Shown in pieces: positions 27,626-36,042 of a stretch of DNA of 64,000 nt (positions within the stretch are counted from its first letter, which is position 1; each line of letters begins with the position of its first letter). The notes beneath the pieces were generated by a model. The model did not search any database. It saw nothing but the letters and a program-made list of their open reading frames with translations, and was not told the origin of the DNA. A program made the position numbers and the translations under genes. Origin of the DNA: SKVR01 sp964453995 (GTDB lineage: Bacteria > Bacteroidota > Bacteroidia > Bacteroidales > UBA7960); the NCBI GenBank assembly GCA_964453995.1, contig CAYVQC010000010.1, positions 28,441 through 92,440 on the forward strand, given 5' to 3'.

Positions 27626-27670
27626 CACGTGAAATCTTCTACATTGTAAAGAATTAAACCAATAATAGTA

Positions 27671-28045
27671 ATGGAAATACAGGGCCGACTCATTGAAATA
27701 CTGGAACCCAAAACGGGTCAATCATCAAGAGGAAGTTGGAAAAAGCAGGAGTTCATTATAGAAACCGACGAATCTTTTCCCAAAAAAATTTGCATAGCCA
27801 ACTGGAACGACAAAGCAGACCTCTCCAATCTGAGGCCTGGAGATAATGTAACAGCATCTGTTAATATCGAAAGTCGTGAGTACAATGGAAATTGGTATAC
27901 CGATATAAAAGTATGGAAGCTGGAAGTCGCAAATTCTTCAGCCTCCAAACAAGACCAGGAATTGCCCGGCCTGCCCGGTGGCGATGCCCCACCCCCACCA
28001 TGGGAATCTGATCCCGGTGAACCTGAACAGGATCTCCCCTTTTAA
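27671..28045 (+). CDS. DUF3127 family protein
   Basis: This 124-residue cytoplasmic protein opens with MEIQGRLIEILEPKTG and contains WKKQEFIIETDESFPKKIC, the signature of DUF3127, an OB-fold-like family widespread in Bacteroidota. The domain ends near residue 88 and is followed by a Pro/Gly/Asp-rich tail ending EQDLPF. The acidic tail with a final Phe resembles the tips of single-stranded-DNA-binding proteins, so a DNA-related role is possible but only inferred. It has its own strong promoter, suggesting abundant expression. Confidence 0.8.
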   Translation: MEIQGRLIEILEPKTGQSSRGSWKKQEFIIETDESFPKKICIANWNDKADLSNLRPGDNVTASVNIESREYNGNWYTDIKVWKLEVANSSASKQDQELPGLPGGDAPPPPWESDPGEPEQDLPF

Positions 28046-28222
28046 GAACATTGGAAAAACATAGGACACCTTCCATTGTGTACTCCCGGTTTTAGTAAGG
28101 TGAAATATATTGAGAATACCAGATAATCTGATCCTTACATTACATGAAAATATGATAGATTTTGATTAACTTTAGGTCTGAGGACCCCATCTGGTAAATA
28201 ATCAATTAGTTCACTTAATCCT

Positions 28223-30010
28223 ATGGCTATGAAAAACAAAAATACATTACAACCCGGCTCAAGCCTTTCAAAACACAAGGCATATGCACTGCTTTTTTTC
28301 TTCTTCATGTGGCTGGGCAACCCCACTTTATTTTCTACAAACAACCAAACCCAATGGCAGCCGGGTACCATTATCATCAAATTCCAGGAAAACTCACAAG
28401 TATTTGCAGACCTCAAAAATCATTTGGTCTCAGAACAGGAACCGGTATTCTCTCCAAACCATAATAATGTGGCTGCTTTCCAAAAATCATTTGAAACAAG
28501 AAATGGTTTATTCCTCCGTGCTGCCTATGATTTTTTCATGAGCAATCCCCTGCTCAGCATTGAACCCCTTATCATTTCAAAATTAAACGCCCAAACAAAG
28601 CAAGGTCTGGAACGGATTTTTCTGATAAAAATAAAATACGCCTCCTCGGTTGCTGAAGTTGCGTATGAGTTGGGAAAAATGGATGGTATTGAATACGCAG
28701 AACCAGACTATACGGGCTATGGGGGAGGTAAACCTTCGTTCGCCGAAGATTTTTACCAGGTTTATACGCCCACAATGACACCGCCGGTAAATGACGCCAA
28801 CTTCCATTTTCAGTATGGCTTACTCAATACAGGTCAATTTATTGGAGGGATAGCGGGTATTCCGGGTGCAGATATCAATATTGTTCCCGGCTGGGATATT
28901 ACCACAGGCAGTACTGAAGTTATCCTGGGAATCCTGGATTCAGGAATGCCTTCTGATCATTTTGATTTTGAAGGTAGGGTAACAGCTGGTTACAACTTTG
29001 TTTCCGACAACAACGATTACCTTGATGACCATGGTCACGGGAGCAGTGTTACCAGCATTGCCGCTGCAACAGGTAACAATTCGGGTTTAATGGCCGGCAC
29101 TGATTGGAACAGCCAGATTTTGCCGGTAAAAATTCTTAATGAGGACAATTCGGGTTATTATTCCTGGTGGATCAATGGGATTACTTATGCCACCGACCAG
29201 GGAGCCCATGTAGTCAACATGAGTGTGGGGGGGTCTTCATACAGCAGTGCTTTGCACGATGCTATCAATTATGCCCTTTCCAATGATGTAATCGTGGTAG
29301 CGTGCATGATGAACGAAAACAATGATGTTACCTATTACCCTGCAGGTTTCGAAGGGGTAATTGCCGTTGGAGCCACCAACAATACTGATGAGAGAGCTGA
29401 GCCCTTTTCTTGGGGCGGAGGTAGTAATTATGGCAACCATATCGATTTTGCCGCTCCCGGCGACCGTATTGCAAGCCTTGGAGGATCAGATTTTCAAAGC
29501 ATCGCATACTGGAGCGGAACTTCTATGGCAACACCATTTGTTGCAGGTACCATCTCACTCATGTTAAGCATTGATCCTGTGCTCACCAGCGAGCCGGCAT
29601 ACGATATTCTTAAAGAAACTACACGCCCGCAGGTGGTAGGCAAAACAACAGACGAAGAAGAGTGGAACCAATTTACTGGCTGGGGAAGAATTGATGCTTT
29701 TGCAGCCCTGCAGCTCACCCTGGCAGGTACAACACCCTCTTCAAACGAGCATATTCTTCGTCCTAATAACCAACAGGTGAAACTATTTCCCAATCCTGCT
29801 TCCAACATGCTTCAAATTGAGGTATCTCAAAATATAACATCTTTGCAAATTATAGATTTCTCAGGAAAAACGCTTTATCAATCAGAACCATTTGCAGGGC
29901 AACAACAGATATCAATGGATGTTTCCACCCTGAAAGAAGGAATTTATCTGGTTCGCTTCATGGGGCACAACCAGAATATTACTCAAAAACTCATTATCAA
30001 AAAACCATAG
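28223..30010 (+). CDS. T9SS-secreted subtilisin-family serine peptidase
   Basis: This 595-residue protein has an N-terminal signal region (hydrophobic at about 20-34) and a prodomain-like segment (about 45-165, including VAYELGKMDGIEYAEPDY). The S8 catalytic domain has Asp in ILGILDSG near 238, His in DDHGHGSS near 270 and Ser in WSGTSMATPFVAG near 432. The triad is complete. A type A T9SS sorting domain (about 516-595, VKLFPNPASNMLQIEV, ending TQKLIIKKP) follows. It is expected to be exported through T9SS and to act at the cell surface or outside. It follows two giant secreted proteins on the same strand. Confidence 0.92.
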   Translation: MAMKNKNTLQPGSSLSKHKAYALLFFFFMWLGNPTLFSTNNQTQWQPGTIIIKFQENSQVFADLKNHLVSEQEPVFSPNHNNVAAFQKSFETRNGLFLRAAYDFFMSNPLLSIEPLIISKLNAQTKQGLERIFLIKIKYASSVAEVAYELGKMDGIEYAEPDYTGYGGGKPSFAEDFYQVYTPTMTPPVNDANFHFQYGLLNTGQFIGGIAGIPGADINIVPGWDITTGSTEVILGILDSGMPSDHFDFEGRVTAGYNFVSDNNDYLDDHGHGSSVTSIAAATGNNSGLMAGTDWNSQILPVKILNEDNSGYYSWWINGITYATDQGAHVVNMSVGGSSYSSALHDAINYALSNDVIVVACMMNENNDVTYYPAGFEGVIAVGATNNTDERAEPFSWGGGSNYGNHIDFAAPGDRIASLGGSDFQSIAYWSGTSMATPFVAGTISLMLSIDPVLTSEPAYDILKETTRPQVVGKTTDEEEWNQFTGWGRIDAFAALQLTLAGTTPSSNEHILRPNNQQVKLFPNPASNMLQIEVSQNITSLQIIDFSGKTLYQSEPFAGQQQISMDVSTLKEGIYLVRFMGHNQNITQKLIIKKP

Positions 30011-30064
30011 TATCAAAAACACAATCAGCCAATTCTTTTATTCTCCACTTAAATCAATTTTGTG

Positions 30065-31951
30065 ATGACTGATACAGAGATAAAGAAATTCCTGAAAAAG
30101 GTTGAACTTTTCAGGGATTTAGAAGAAAATGAACTCAATATTATTGCTAAGGAAATCCAGGTAAAGGAATTCACTCCACGGGCATATCTTTTCCAGGAAA
30201 ACAGCCCGGCCAACAAGTTCCTGTATATTATTTACGAAGGTGAAGTTGAGCTTTTCAAGAAAACACCTTTCGGGGAAGAAAAAAGGCTTACCTTTTTTGG
30301 CACCTTTGACTTTTTAGGAGAGGGAACGATCATGGCTGATACACCCCACTCAACCAATGCCAGGGCATTAAAAAAAACCAAAGTGCTGTGTATCTCCAAA
30401 AAAGGATTTACACATCTTTTTGACACACAGACCTCCATCGCGCTGAAAATTTTCAAGCAGATATCTAAAGTGATATCACGGCGCATGCGTCAGAGCAATT
30501 CCAAGGTGGTTAATGTAGGTGCCCAATACGAGTCGGGCCGCACACGCAAAGAACACGACCTTTTAGGATACCGCGATGTTCCTGCCGAAGTATACTATGG
30601 CATACAAACCATGAGAGGTATTGAGAATTTTACCATCAGTGGAGTAACACTAAATTTCTTTCCCGAACTGATCATCAGTCTTGCCATGGTAAAAATGGCT
30701 TCTGCAAGGGCCAACCATGACCTTGGTTTATTGCCAGAAGATGTTTCCAATGCCATTGACAGAGCCTGCCATGAGATCATTAATGGGAAATTCCACCATC
30801 ATTTTGTTATTGACATGATACAGGGTGGAGCAGGAACCTCTACCAATATGAATGCCAATGAGGTAATTGCCAACCGGGCTCTTGAACTCCTGGGCCACGA
30901 AAAGGGTGAGTACAAATACTGCCACCCCAACAACCACATAAACATGTCTCAATCAACCAATGATGCATATCCTACAGCGGTAAAAATAGCACTTATTGCC
31001 AGCAACGAAAAGCTCGTTGAGGTGCTGCAAATACTTATTGCCGGATTTAAGGAAAAGGAAAAGGAATTCAACCATATCCTTAAGATGGGCCGCACCCAGC
31101 TGCAGGATGCTGTTCCCATGACGCTGGGCCAATCCTTTGGAGCCTATGCCACAACCCTTGAAGAAGAAGTAGAACGGCTTTACCAAAATGCCAACCTGCT
31201 CAAAGAAGTAAACATGGGTGGCACTGCCATCGGAACAGGTATCAACGCAGACCCTGATTACAGCGATAAGGTTATCCGTCATTTACAAACCATAACAGGT
31301 TATGATATCAGGCTTGCTTCCAACCTTGTAGAAGCCACACAGGACACCGGTGCTTTTGTAATGTACTCGGCCACTGTAAAGAGGCTTGCCGTAAAACTAT
31401 CCAAGATCTGTAATGACTTGCGTTTAATGTCTTCAGGCCCACGAGCAGGACTCAATGAAATCAATCTGCCCCCCATGCAACCAGGCTCTTCCATCATGCC
31501 AGGAAAGGTAAATCCGGTTATTCCCGAAGTGGTAAACCAGATTGCCTTTAAAGTAATTGGCAATGACCTGACGGTAACGCTTGCTGCCGAGGCAGGACAA
31601 CTGGAACTCAATGTAATGGAACCCATCATAGTACAGAGCCTTTTTGAATCGATAGAGATGCTGAAAAATGGTATGACAACGTTATTGCATCGCTGTGTTT
31701 CAGGTATTACGGCTAATGAAGAACACTGCAGGCAAACCGTAATGCATTCTATCGGCCTGGTTACAGCCCTTAATCCTGTTTTGGGTTACGAAGTCTGTAC
31801 GATGCTTGCCAAGGAAGCCATGGCAAGCAATAAAGGAGTATACGAGCTTGTGCTGGAAAAAGGATTAATGTCGAAGGAAGAGCTTGATGAGGTGCTCAAA
31901 CCGGAGAATATGATTTCGCCCAAAAGGCTGGCGGGTTTAAGAATAAAATAG
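30065..31951 (+). CDS. aspA: Aspartate ammonia-lyase with N-terminal cyclic-nucleotide-binding-like domain
   Basis: This 628-residue protein joins two domains. Residues 1-150 form a CAP-type cyclic-nucleotide-binding fold (LFQENSPANKFLYIIYEGEVELF, FLGEGTIMAD). Its phosphate loop reads TPHSTNARA where binders usually have an Arg after Pro, so ligand binding is uncertain. From about 165 on is an aspartase/fumarase superfamily enzyme with RKEHDLLG, GGAGTSTNMNANEV, MSQSTNDAYPT and the signature GSSIMPGKVNPV near 474. These favour aspartase (Asp to fumarate and ammonia) over fumarase. The GTG at 30062 precedes an ATG at 30065, which is chosen. A bidirectional terminator follows. Confidence 0.88.
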   Translation: MTDTEIKKFLKKVELFRDLEENELNIIAKEIQVKEFTPRAYLFQENSPANKFLYIIYEGEVELFKKTPFGEEKRLTFFGTFDFLGEGTIMADTPHSTNARALKKTKVLCISKKGFTHLFDTQTSIALKIFKQISKVISRRMRQSNSKVVNVGAQYESGRTRKEHDLLGYRDVPAEVYYGIQTMRGIENFTISGVTLNFFPELIISLAMVKMASARANHDLGLLPEDVSNAIDRACHEIINGKFHHHFVIDMIQGGAGTSTNMNANEVIANRALELLGHEKGEYKYCHPNNHINMSQSTNDAYPTAVKIALIASNEKLVEVLQILIAGFKEKEKEFNHILKMGRTQLQDAVPMTLGQSFGAYATTLEEEVERLYQNANLLKEVNMGGTAIGTGINADPDYSDKVIRHLQTITGYDIRLASNLVEATQDTGAFVMYSATVKRLAVKLSKICNDLRLMSSGPRAGLNEINLPPMQPGSSIMPGKVNPVIPEVVNQIAFKVIGNDLTVTLAAEAGQLELNVMEPIIVQSLFESIEMLKNGMTTLLHRCVSGITANEEHCRQTVMHSIGLVTALNPVLGYEVCTMLAKEAMASNKGVYELVLEKGLMSKEELDEVLKPENMISPKRLAGLRIK

Positions 31952-31983
31952 ATATCTGTAAGCCAATACTTTATCTTCGAAAG

Positions 31984-32026
31984 AACCAAAGAGCCGGCTT
32001 GTTTGTTGTCGGCTTTTTGGTTTTAA
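31984..32026. terminator. Bidirectional terminator between aspA and the EamA gene
   Basis: AACCAAAGAGCCG (31984-31996) pairs with CGGCTTTTTGGTT (32010-32022), with T-runs on either side. The genes are convergent. Confidence 0.8.
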
Positions 32027-32883
32027 AACAAACTGATCAGTGCCACCCCGGCAAGCATAATGATCACAGCAAATAATCTTCCCCCAAGACCTTTTTCCTT
32101 AAACAGCAGCGCCCCAAAAACCACTACCATAAGGGCACTGGTACGTTTTACTGCAATTACATAAGCTACGAGTGTAATTTGTATGGCATGCATCTGGAAT
32201 ATGAGTGTAAGAGCAGTAAAGAAACCGACTGGGAATAACGTCTTCAGATGCGTTCTCAGATGAGAAGCCTGGTGACTGGCCTTCCACAAAACAAGAGGGA
32301 TCATTGCGACAAAAAGAAAAATACTGATGGAAATGACCCAGAAAAAAGGAGAGCTGTTCTGTATACCCACTTTATCAATATTAGCAGTAATACTCCATAA
32401 AAAGGCAACAAGCAACATCAGCCGGGGGCCTTTTTCAGTAAGCAATGCCTTGAAGGGAGCAAGTATGCCTCTACTTTTGGATGAAAACTGTAAAAAATAA
32501 GATCCCAGCACAATGCACAATACACCGGCTATACCTGTTGCATCTGGCATCTCACCAAGAATAAGAGGAGAAGTGATCAGCAAAAAAAGTGGCGTGAAAG
32601 TTACCATAGGTACAGTAAGTGAGATGTCTGAATGCTGAATAGCTTTCAGGTACAATATGGTAATAATGATATTCAGGGAGCCTCCTGCCAGGAGAGCCAG
32701 GTAGAATTGTGATCCCAATTCAGGTATTGGGATGAAGAATAAAGAGGGTAAAAGAAAAGGCAAGGCAAACATCCTCATTGCAAATGCCACCATGAAGGGG
32801 TGCGTGTTTTTCAGCGAATACTTACTGAAAACATCCTTCAGGGCTTCGCAGAGCGCCGTTGAAAGAGCAAGCCATAACCACAT
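32023..32883 (-). CDS. EamA/DMT family transporter
   Basis: This 286-residue inner-membrane protein has about ten hydrophobic helices in two repeats of five, as in the drug/metabolite transporter superfamily. The first half ends near GVLCIVLGSYFLQF and the second begins near LMLLVAFLWSITANIDK. The substrate cannot be told from sequence. It is followed (upstream on the minus strand) by a PepSY gene only 15 bp away, suggesting co-transcription. Confidence 0.85.
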   Translation of the reverse strand: MWLWLALSTALCEALKDVFSKYSLKNTHPFMVAFAMRMFALPFLLPSLFFIPIPELGSQFYLALLAGGSLNIIITILYLKAIQHSDISLTVPMVTFTPLFLLITSPLILGEMPDATGIAGVLCIVLGSYFLQFSSKSRGILAPFKALLTEKGPRLMLLVAFLWSITANIDKVGIQNSSPFFWVISISIFLFVAMIPLVLWKASHQASHLRTHLKTLFPVGFFTALTLIFQMHAIQITLVAYVIAVKRTSALMVVVFGALLFKEKGLGGRLFAVIIMLAGVALISLF

Positions 32884-32898
32884 TTATTCCATCAGATA

Positions 32899-33450
32899 TC
32901 AGGTAGATAAATAAAAATAAAGCAACAACACAGGAATGAGAATTCCTGTAGCCACAAAATACCAGCCTCTTCTGCCAAACCCATTTTTCCCCTTTAAAAT
33001 AAAAAGCCCCGAAAAGGCAAGAATGATAAGACCGGCAGCAAACATATCAGAAAACCAGGTCCATAATTTTCTTGGCGTATTATAATGCAGGAAATTGACC
33101 TGGTGAAAAACCGGACGCTTTTTTACGGTTTCCAATGATCCTTCACCGGTTACCAGATTTACATTCACTGTTCCACCATCAATAAAGATCCGCATATTAT
33201 CACCACTTTCCAGATGGGTTTTATACCCTTGTTCACCAATTTGAGCCAGGATTTGATTAGCAAGATCAGGTCCCTGGTATTGCCCGCGGGATACTTCTAC
33301 CTGAAAAGCATCTTGCTTAATGATATAATTGGGATTCCAATGATGGCGGTGGTTGAGGGCAATACCTGACAGGCCATAAATGATGCACATACCAAAAAAG
33401 AAATAACCTAAATCGCGATGTATCGCTCTGTTGATTCTGCGAATATTCAT
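32899..33450 (-). CDS. PepSY-associated transmembrane protein
   Basis: This 183-residue protein begins at the ATG at 33450 (MNIRRINRAIHRDLGYFFFG). It has TM1 at about 13-35 (FGMCIIYGLSGIALNHRHHW), a periplasmic PepSY-like domain (about 45-115), and TM helices near 132-155 and 160-180. PepSY proteins with the H-R-x-L-G start are found with iron/siderophore reduction or oxidoreductase membrane systems; the substrate is unknown. An open frame extends 62 codons upstream but covers the promoter and leader hairpins, so it is rejected. Confidence 0.8.
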   Translation of the reverse strand: MNIRRINRAIHRDLGYFFFGMCIIYGLSGIALNHRHHWNPNYIIKQDAFQVEVSRGQYQGPDLANQILAQIGEQGYKTHLESGDNMRIFIDGGTVNVNLVTGEGSLETVKKRPVFHQVNFLHYNTPRKLWTWFSDMFAAGLIILAFSGLFILKGKNGFGRRGWYFVATGILIPVLLLYFYLST

Positions 33451-33517
33451 AGAAATGTATTTTTCCGATATAAAATAAGATTCATATTGATCCAAACATT
33501 TGCTCCTGCACAAAATG

Positions 33518-33577
33518 CCGGTAGAGAAATAATTTTCACCCTTCAACCATTTTTGTCTACCGGTTGGTTGCACCAAC
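33518..33577 (-). promoter_or_regulatory. Hairpins in the PepSY gene leader
   Basis: CCGGTAGA (33518-33525) and TCTACCGG (33556-33563) form an 8-bp stem; GTTGG and CCAAC (33563-33577) form a second, adjoining one. Both lie within the predicted 130-nt leader of the PepSY-EamA unit. Confidence 0.45.
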
Positions 33578-33588
33578 AATAAAGTCTG

Positions 33589-33596
33589 CAAATATA
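33589..33596 (-). promoter_or_regulatory. -7 element of the PepSY-EamA operon
   Basis: Minus-strand TATATTTG matches TAnnTTTG. A good -33 box is not seen. Confidence 0.5.
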
Positions 33597-33597
33597 A

Positions 33598-33634
33598 CAA
33601 AAAAGCGCCCCCGCATATCACATGAGAGGACGCC
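33598..33634 (-). terminator. Minus-strand terminator upstream of the PepSY promoter
   Basis: On the minus strand GGCGTCC pairs with GGGCGC (one G-T pair) and is followed by TTTTTTG. It would stop transcripts arriving from the sigma-factor unit about 600 bp upstream, or an unannotated transcript in between. Confidence 0.55.
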
Positions 33635-34214
33635 AAACCTACAGATTGCTATCTTTACTTCACCCTATGGTGAAACGTTCAGGTATACGAATGTTTTCTT
33701 TTATCACAGTTATTCCGGTCATCCAGGATAAGGTGTTCCGAAACATTCGGCCTGCGATAAAAAAAACATGCAATATGAATCAAAGATCATCAGATGATAA
33801 TGAAAGCCTGTTTCAGCCTATTATTCTCATCATGCAGATAAGCAATGAACTACACGAAAAGATACGACACTCACACAAATAAAACATGCAGCAAAATGAG
33901 AACTGTTCCTTATCGAATTTGCGTTTTTAAAAACCCGAAATGGTTTTCTGCAAATAACAAACACGTACTTTTTCGAACATTACATCGACAAAAATACGCA
34001 ATATTATCATACGGATAAATACCTACATAGTTAAAGGCTAAAAACAGGTATTTTCACCCATTATGATAAGGGTTAAACTCTATCAGGATTTTCTTACTAC
34101 AGGATAACCGAGAAGGGGTTCAGAGGTTTAGCAGGAGTAGAAAAAAGATGTGTTTTGTGAGATAAAACATTAGGATAAATACGTCTTCAGAATCCCATTC
34201 CTGAAACGAGTTTA

Positions 34215-34820
34215 TTAAAACTTCCCTTGCGAATCCTTAAGGATATTGAAGAGAAATTCTCTTGCTCTGAACAACTGGGCTTTTACCGTTCCCAGAGGCA
34301 GGTCAAGTTCTTCGCATATTTCTTCATAAGAATATTCATCGAAATACCGCAATTGGATAAGCTTTTTATACCTGGGTTTGAGCTGTTCAACCAACTGGCG
34401 CATAAGCTGTATCTTTTGCGATTTGATAAGGTTTTCTTCGGGATCGAGCCCCTGCGATGTCATTTTGTGTGCCTGGTAGGATTCGCTGATATCCTCATAG
34501 TTTTCATTGGCAAGAACATTTTTCTTTTTCTTGCGCATGAAGTCAATACAGTTATTGGAGGCAATTTTAAACAGCCATGTGCTGAACGCGTAATCGGGGG
34601 TATATTGTGAAAGATTTTTAAAAGCTTTGCCAAAAGCTTCCAGGGTGAGATCTTCGGCATCGTCTACATTTCCGGTCATTTTAACCAGCATAAAATAAAT
34701 GGTATCCCTGTACAATCTCATCAATTCGGTAAAGGCCATCTGGTCGCCTTTTTCAACGGCTAACCTCACCAACTCATAATCTCTTTGCGCCTTTTCTGTC
34801 AGATTGGGATTTACTTCCAT
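34215..34820 (-). CDS. RNA polymerase sigma factor, ECF type
   Basis: This 201-residue regulator has sigma region 2 (about 25-95, with LYRDTIYFMLVKMTGNVDDAEDLTLEAFGKAF and the -10-binding FSTWLFKIASNNCIDFMRKKKK) and region 4 (about 130-195, with LRYFDEYSYEEICEELDLPLGTVKAQLFRARE). No anti-sigma gene is beside it. The preceding glycosyltransferase gene overlaps its start by 10 bp, so the two are translated from one mRNA and the sigma factor level may track that gene. Confidence 0.93.
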   Translation of the reverse strand: MEVNPNLTEKAQRDYELVRLAVEKGDQMAFTELMRLYRDTIYFMLVKMTGNVDDAEDLTLEAFGKAFKNLSQYTPDYAFSTWLFKIASNNCIDFMRKKKKNVLANENYEDISESYQAHKMTSQGLDPEENLIKSQKIQLMRQLVEQLKPRYKKLIQLRYFDEYSYEEICEELDLPLGTVKAQLFRAREFLFNILKDSQGKF

Positions 34821-35956
34821 TTATTCTTTCTGTAAAACAAATTAGCTATGGCAAAAATCGGATTAAGCAAAACAAATATCAAATCAAATATTGGCGAATA
34901 TAAAAATAATTTCTTTTCTAAAAACCTTTTGCCTGCATTATAGTAGATTAAAACCTGGGATGCCATTCGTAACAACACCAAAGTTAAAGCAATGATTAAA
35001 GATAGTGGGTTTTGGGCCAAAAACAAAAGTACCACCAGCGACACATAAAAAAATGTGCCCGATAATGCAAACAAACCCAACCTGAATTTGTCGATAGCTT
35101 TGTAATAAATACCGGTTGACAAATGTCTTTTTTTCTGCTTAAACCAGGCAACAAATGTTCTTTTGGCTCTTGAAAAGGTAATGGCTTCCGGATTGAGGCA
35201 TACCGCAGTATTGCTACTGGTGGCAGCCTGGTTTACAAACAGGTCATCATCGCCGGATTTGATTTTGTAATGTGCCGCAAATCCTCCGGTTTTAAAAAAC
35301 AAGCTCTTACGATACGCCAGATTTCTGCCTACTCCCATATAGGGCGATCCCGCCATGGCAAAACCCAGGTATTGCATAGCGATGCTGAGGGTATCAAATC
35401 TGATCAGCTTATTGAGAAAACCTGGTCTTTCTTCGTAGCCACCATAACCCAGCACAAGGTCTTTACCCTTAGCAAAAGGTCTGCTCATTTCTTTTACCCA
35501 GTTCGGAGAGTTGGGCTTGCAATCTGCATCGGTCAACAACACAATCTCATTCTTTGCAGATTTAATCCCCACTGCCAGTGCCAGCTTTTTACCCTCGAAA
35601 AAATTTACATTTTCGCGAAGCTGGATCACCTTGAAATGCTTGTATTTCTCTTCAAATGACTTTAATAAGAAGAAACTTTCATCCTGTGAAAAATCATTAA
35701 CCAGGATAACTTCAAAATCGGGATAATCCTGCTCCAGCACAATGGGAAGGTTATTCTTCAGATTTTCATATTCATTCTTGGCACAAATGATGACCGAAAC
35801 GGGTGGATAAAGTTCTGACCCCGATTTGGCGTTGTTTTTTGCAAATGAAGGTCTGGCAAAATAATACCAGTAATAAAAAAGTTGGATCAGGGTAAAAGCA
35901 GTGAAAATGGTCAAAACGATCCCCTCTGGTTGACGGAAAAATTCAATTGTAAACAT
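34811..35956 (-). CDS. Membrane-anchored family 2 glycosyltransferase
   Basis: This 381-residue protein has TM1 (about 12-35), a GT-A domain (about 50-280) with VSVIICAKNEYENL, the metal-binding TDADC near 142, SGDDDLFV as acceptor-site acids near 234 and a KQKKRH motif near 270 in place of QxxRW. Two or three TM helices follow at the C-terminus (about 285-375). Members of this architecture move sugars to lipid or polysaccharide acceptors at the inner membrane. The substrate is unknown. It overlaps the downstream sigma factor gene by 10 bp and is divergent from tgt. Confidence 0.87.
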   Translation of the reverse strand: MFTIEFFRQPEGIVLTIFTAFTLIQLFYYWYYFARPSFAKNNAKSGSELYPPVSVIICAKNEYENLKNNLPIVLEQDYPDFEVILVNDFSQDESFFLLKSFEEKYKHFKVIQLRENVNFFEGKKLALAVGIKSAKNEIVLLTDADCKPNSPNWVKEMSRPFAKGKDLVLGYGGYEERPGFLNKLIRFDTLSIAMQYLGFAMAGSPYMGVGRNLAYRKSLFFKTGGFAAHYKIKSGDDDLFVNQAATSSNTAVCLNPEAITFSRAKRTFVAWFKQKKRHLSTGIYYKAIDKFRLGLFALSGTFFYVSLVVLLFLAQNPLSLIIALTLVLLRMASQVLIYYNAGKRFLEKKLFLYSPIFDLIFVLLNPIFAIANLFYRKNKWK

Positions 35957-36012
35957 AAAATCCTTGCGGTTATGAGAAGCTGCAAAATTACCTTTTCTAT
36001 AGTAATATGCCT

Positions 36013-36020
36013 TATCTTTG
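36013..36020 (+). promoter_or_regulatory. -7 element of tgt
   Basis: TATCTTTG matches TAnnTTTG, 22 bp before the tgt ATG. The -33 region is weak. Confidence 0.5.
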
Positions 36021-36042
36021 ACAAATTTTTAATCCACCGTAA

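Larger units (their letters stand above)
33451..34214. other. 764-bp intergenic region with PepSY leader, promoter and a minus-strand terminator
   Basis: On the minus strand there is a leader hairpin (33518-33563), a -7 element (33589-33596) and a terminator (33598-33634). The remaining 580 bp (33635-34214) show no convincing gene on either strand; an 86-codon plus-strand frame (33622-33882) has no recognisable features. Confidence 0.5.

Noticed and set aside
33622..33882. An 86-codon plus-strand frame in the gap after the PepSY promoter.
   Set aside because: Overlaps a minus-strand terminator, has no recognisable features and no promoter of its own.
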